Positions 20,606-20,923 of a DNA stretch of 20,923 nt are shown in pieces. Made by a program: the position numbers and the translations under genes. The notes under the pieces are model-generated. The model had not been told where the DNA came from. It did not search any database and saw only the letters and a list, made by a program, of their open reading frames with translations. Within the stretch, counting starts at the first letter, position 1; each line of letters starts with the position of its first letter. Origin of the DNA: a virus; the IMG/VR virus record IMGVR_UViG_3300031999_000232, positions 1 through 20,923 of that record; one strand, written 5' to 3'.

Positions 20606-20923
20606 ATGGATATTATAACAAATGCATGTCAAGCGCTTCTAGGTTCTGGACTTCTTCACTGGGGAACGGATACAATTTACGCTTGCTTGTATGGTTCAGG
20701 TGCCGCTTTTACAAAAGATACTGTTGCTTATAGTGCTACTAATGAGTTAGCAACTAACTATGGTTATACACAAAAAAATTACGCGTTAGCAAGTAAGACT
20801 GTTACTTGGGATGATGCAAATGATCAAATTATGTATGACTGTGCTGATCTTACGTGGACGGCAAGTGGAGGCGACATTGGTCCAGCTAGATACTGTGCTA
20901 TGGTTCACAGTGGTGAAAGTAAA
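20606..20923 (+). CDS. probable virion structural protein, N-terminal 106 aa, cut by window edge
   Basis: AAGGAG seven to eight bases before the ATG supports the start; the frame is open to the last base. The visible part begins MDIITNACQALLGSGLLHWG and has beta-rich Thr/Ser/Gly/Tyr composition with YACLYGSGAAF, TNYGYTQKNYAL, TVTWDDAND and ARYCAMVHSGES. The spacing of an early 'A-L' helix, Y-x-x-L-Y strand, 'V-T/S-W-D' and final 'R-Y-x-x-M/V-x-x' strand is what I recall from small phage head or tail structural proteins, from memory only. Codon use is again less A-rich, like the capsid gene, suggesting an abundant product. Confidence 0.65.
   Translation, partial: MDIITNACQALLGSGLLHWGTDTIYACLYGSGAAFTKDTVAYSATNELATNYGYTQKNYALASKTVTWDDANDQIMYDCADLTWTASGGDIGPARYCAMVHSGESK

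Noticed and set aside
1-20923. CRISPR array, diversity-generating retroelement, insertion sequence or recoded stop codons
   Set aside because: No spaced repeat array, reverse transcriptase, transposase or terminal inverted repeats are seen; genes read through in the standard code with TAA/TGA stops, and the lack of TAG stops in about 25 genes is expected at this base composition.

Overview
This window is an AT-rich segment of a tailed double-stranded DNA bacteriophage (Caudoviricetes type). All supported genes are on the + strand, packed with 0-20 nt gaps or with TAATG/ATGA overlaps, and they include the standard virion module: large terminase, portal, prohead protease with scaffold, and HK97-fold major capsid protein. 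The stops I read are TAA (mostly) and TGA, with no TAG terminators, and the standard code fits throughout. The host cannot be read from the sequence. A compact single-domain M15 endolysin without a wall-binding domain fits a Gram-negative host, but this is weak evidence.

Layout. 1-431: the C-terminal part of a dUTPase (cut by the window edge) and a small unknown ORF. 437-1823: a class 3 lipase/esterase, an unknown 148-aa protein and two tiny overlapping ORFs. 1824-2014: a structured non-coding stretch with four consecutive hairpins and two exact ACCTCCTT (anti-Shine-Dalgarno) octamers, ending in a terminator-like hairpin. 2015-2539: a free-standing Cys-rich nuclease of probable homing type. 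2551-3894: a small unknown protein, a membrane-anchored coiled-coil protein and an M15 peptidase endolysin, forming a probable lysis cassette. 3918-6953: a four-Cys protein, three consecutive basic proteins each with one hydrophobic segment, and a 34-aa ORF. 6940-10326: a terminase large subunit gene interrupted by two in-frame inteins. 10327-13026: three unknown, probably virion, proteins. 13054-15153: portal with a MuF-like C-terminal tail. 15134-16657: prohead protease fused to a scaffold-like coiled coil, with a strong internal start. 16661-17866: probable capsid decoration protein. 17887-19215: major capsid protein, followed by a clear intrinsic terminator. 19302-20923: an unknown protein, an Ig-like (SbsA/Big_5 type) protein and the start of another structural protein cut by the window edge.

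How the parts work together. The portal, protease/scaffold, decoration and capsid genes would build the prohead. The terminase would fill it only after both inteins leave the protein, because intein 1 splits the Walker A loop and intein 2 sits directly before the Walker B strand. The endolysin, the membrane protein and perhaps the lipase would serve host lysis.

The most unusual points are: the doubly intein-split terminase, whose larger intein has lost the acidic residue of its first LAGLIDADG motif and whose two inteins share an almost identical 45-nt 3' end; the hairpin-rich RNA with paired anti-Shine-Dalgarno octamers; and the apparent nested scaffold gene with its own strong ribosome binding site inside the protease gene.
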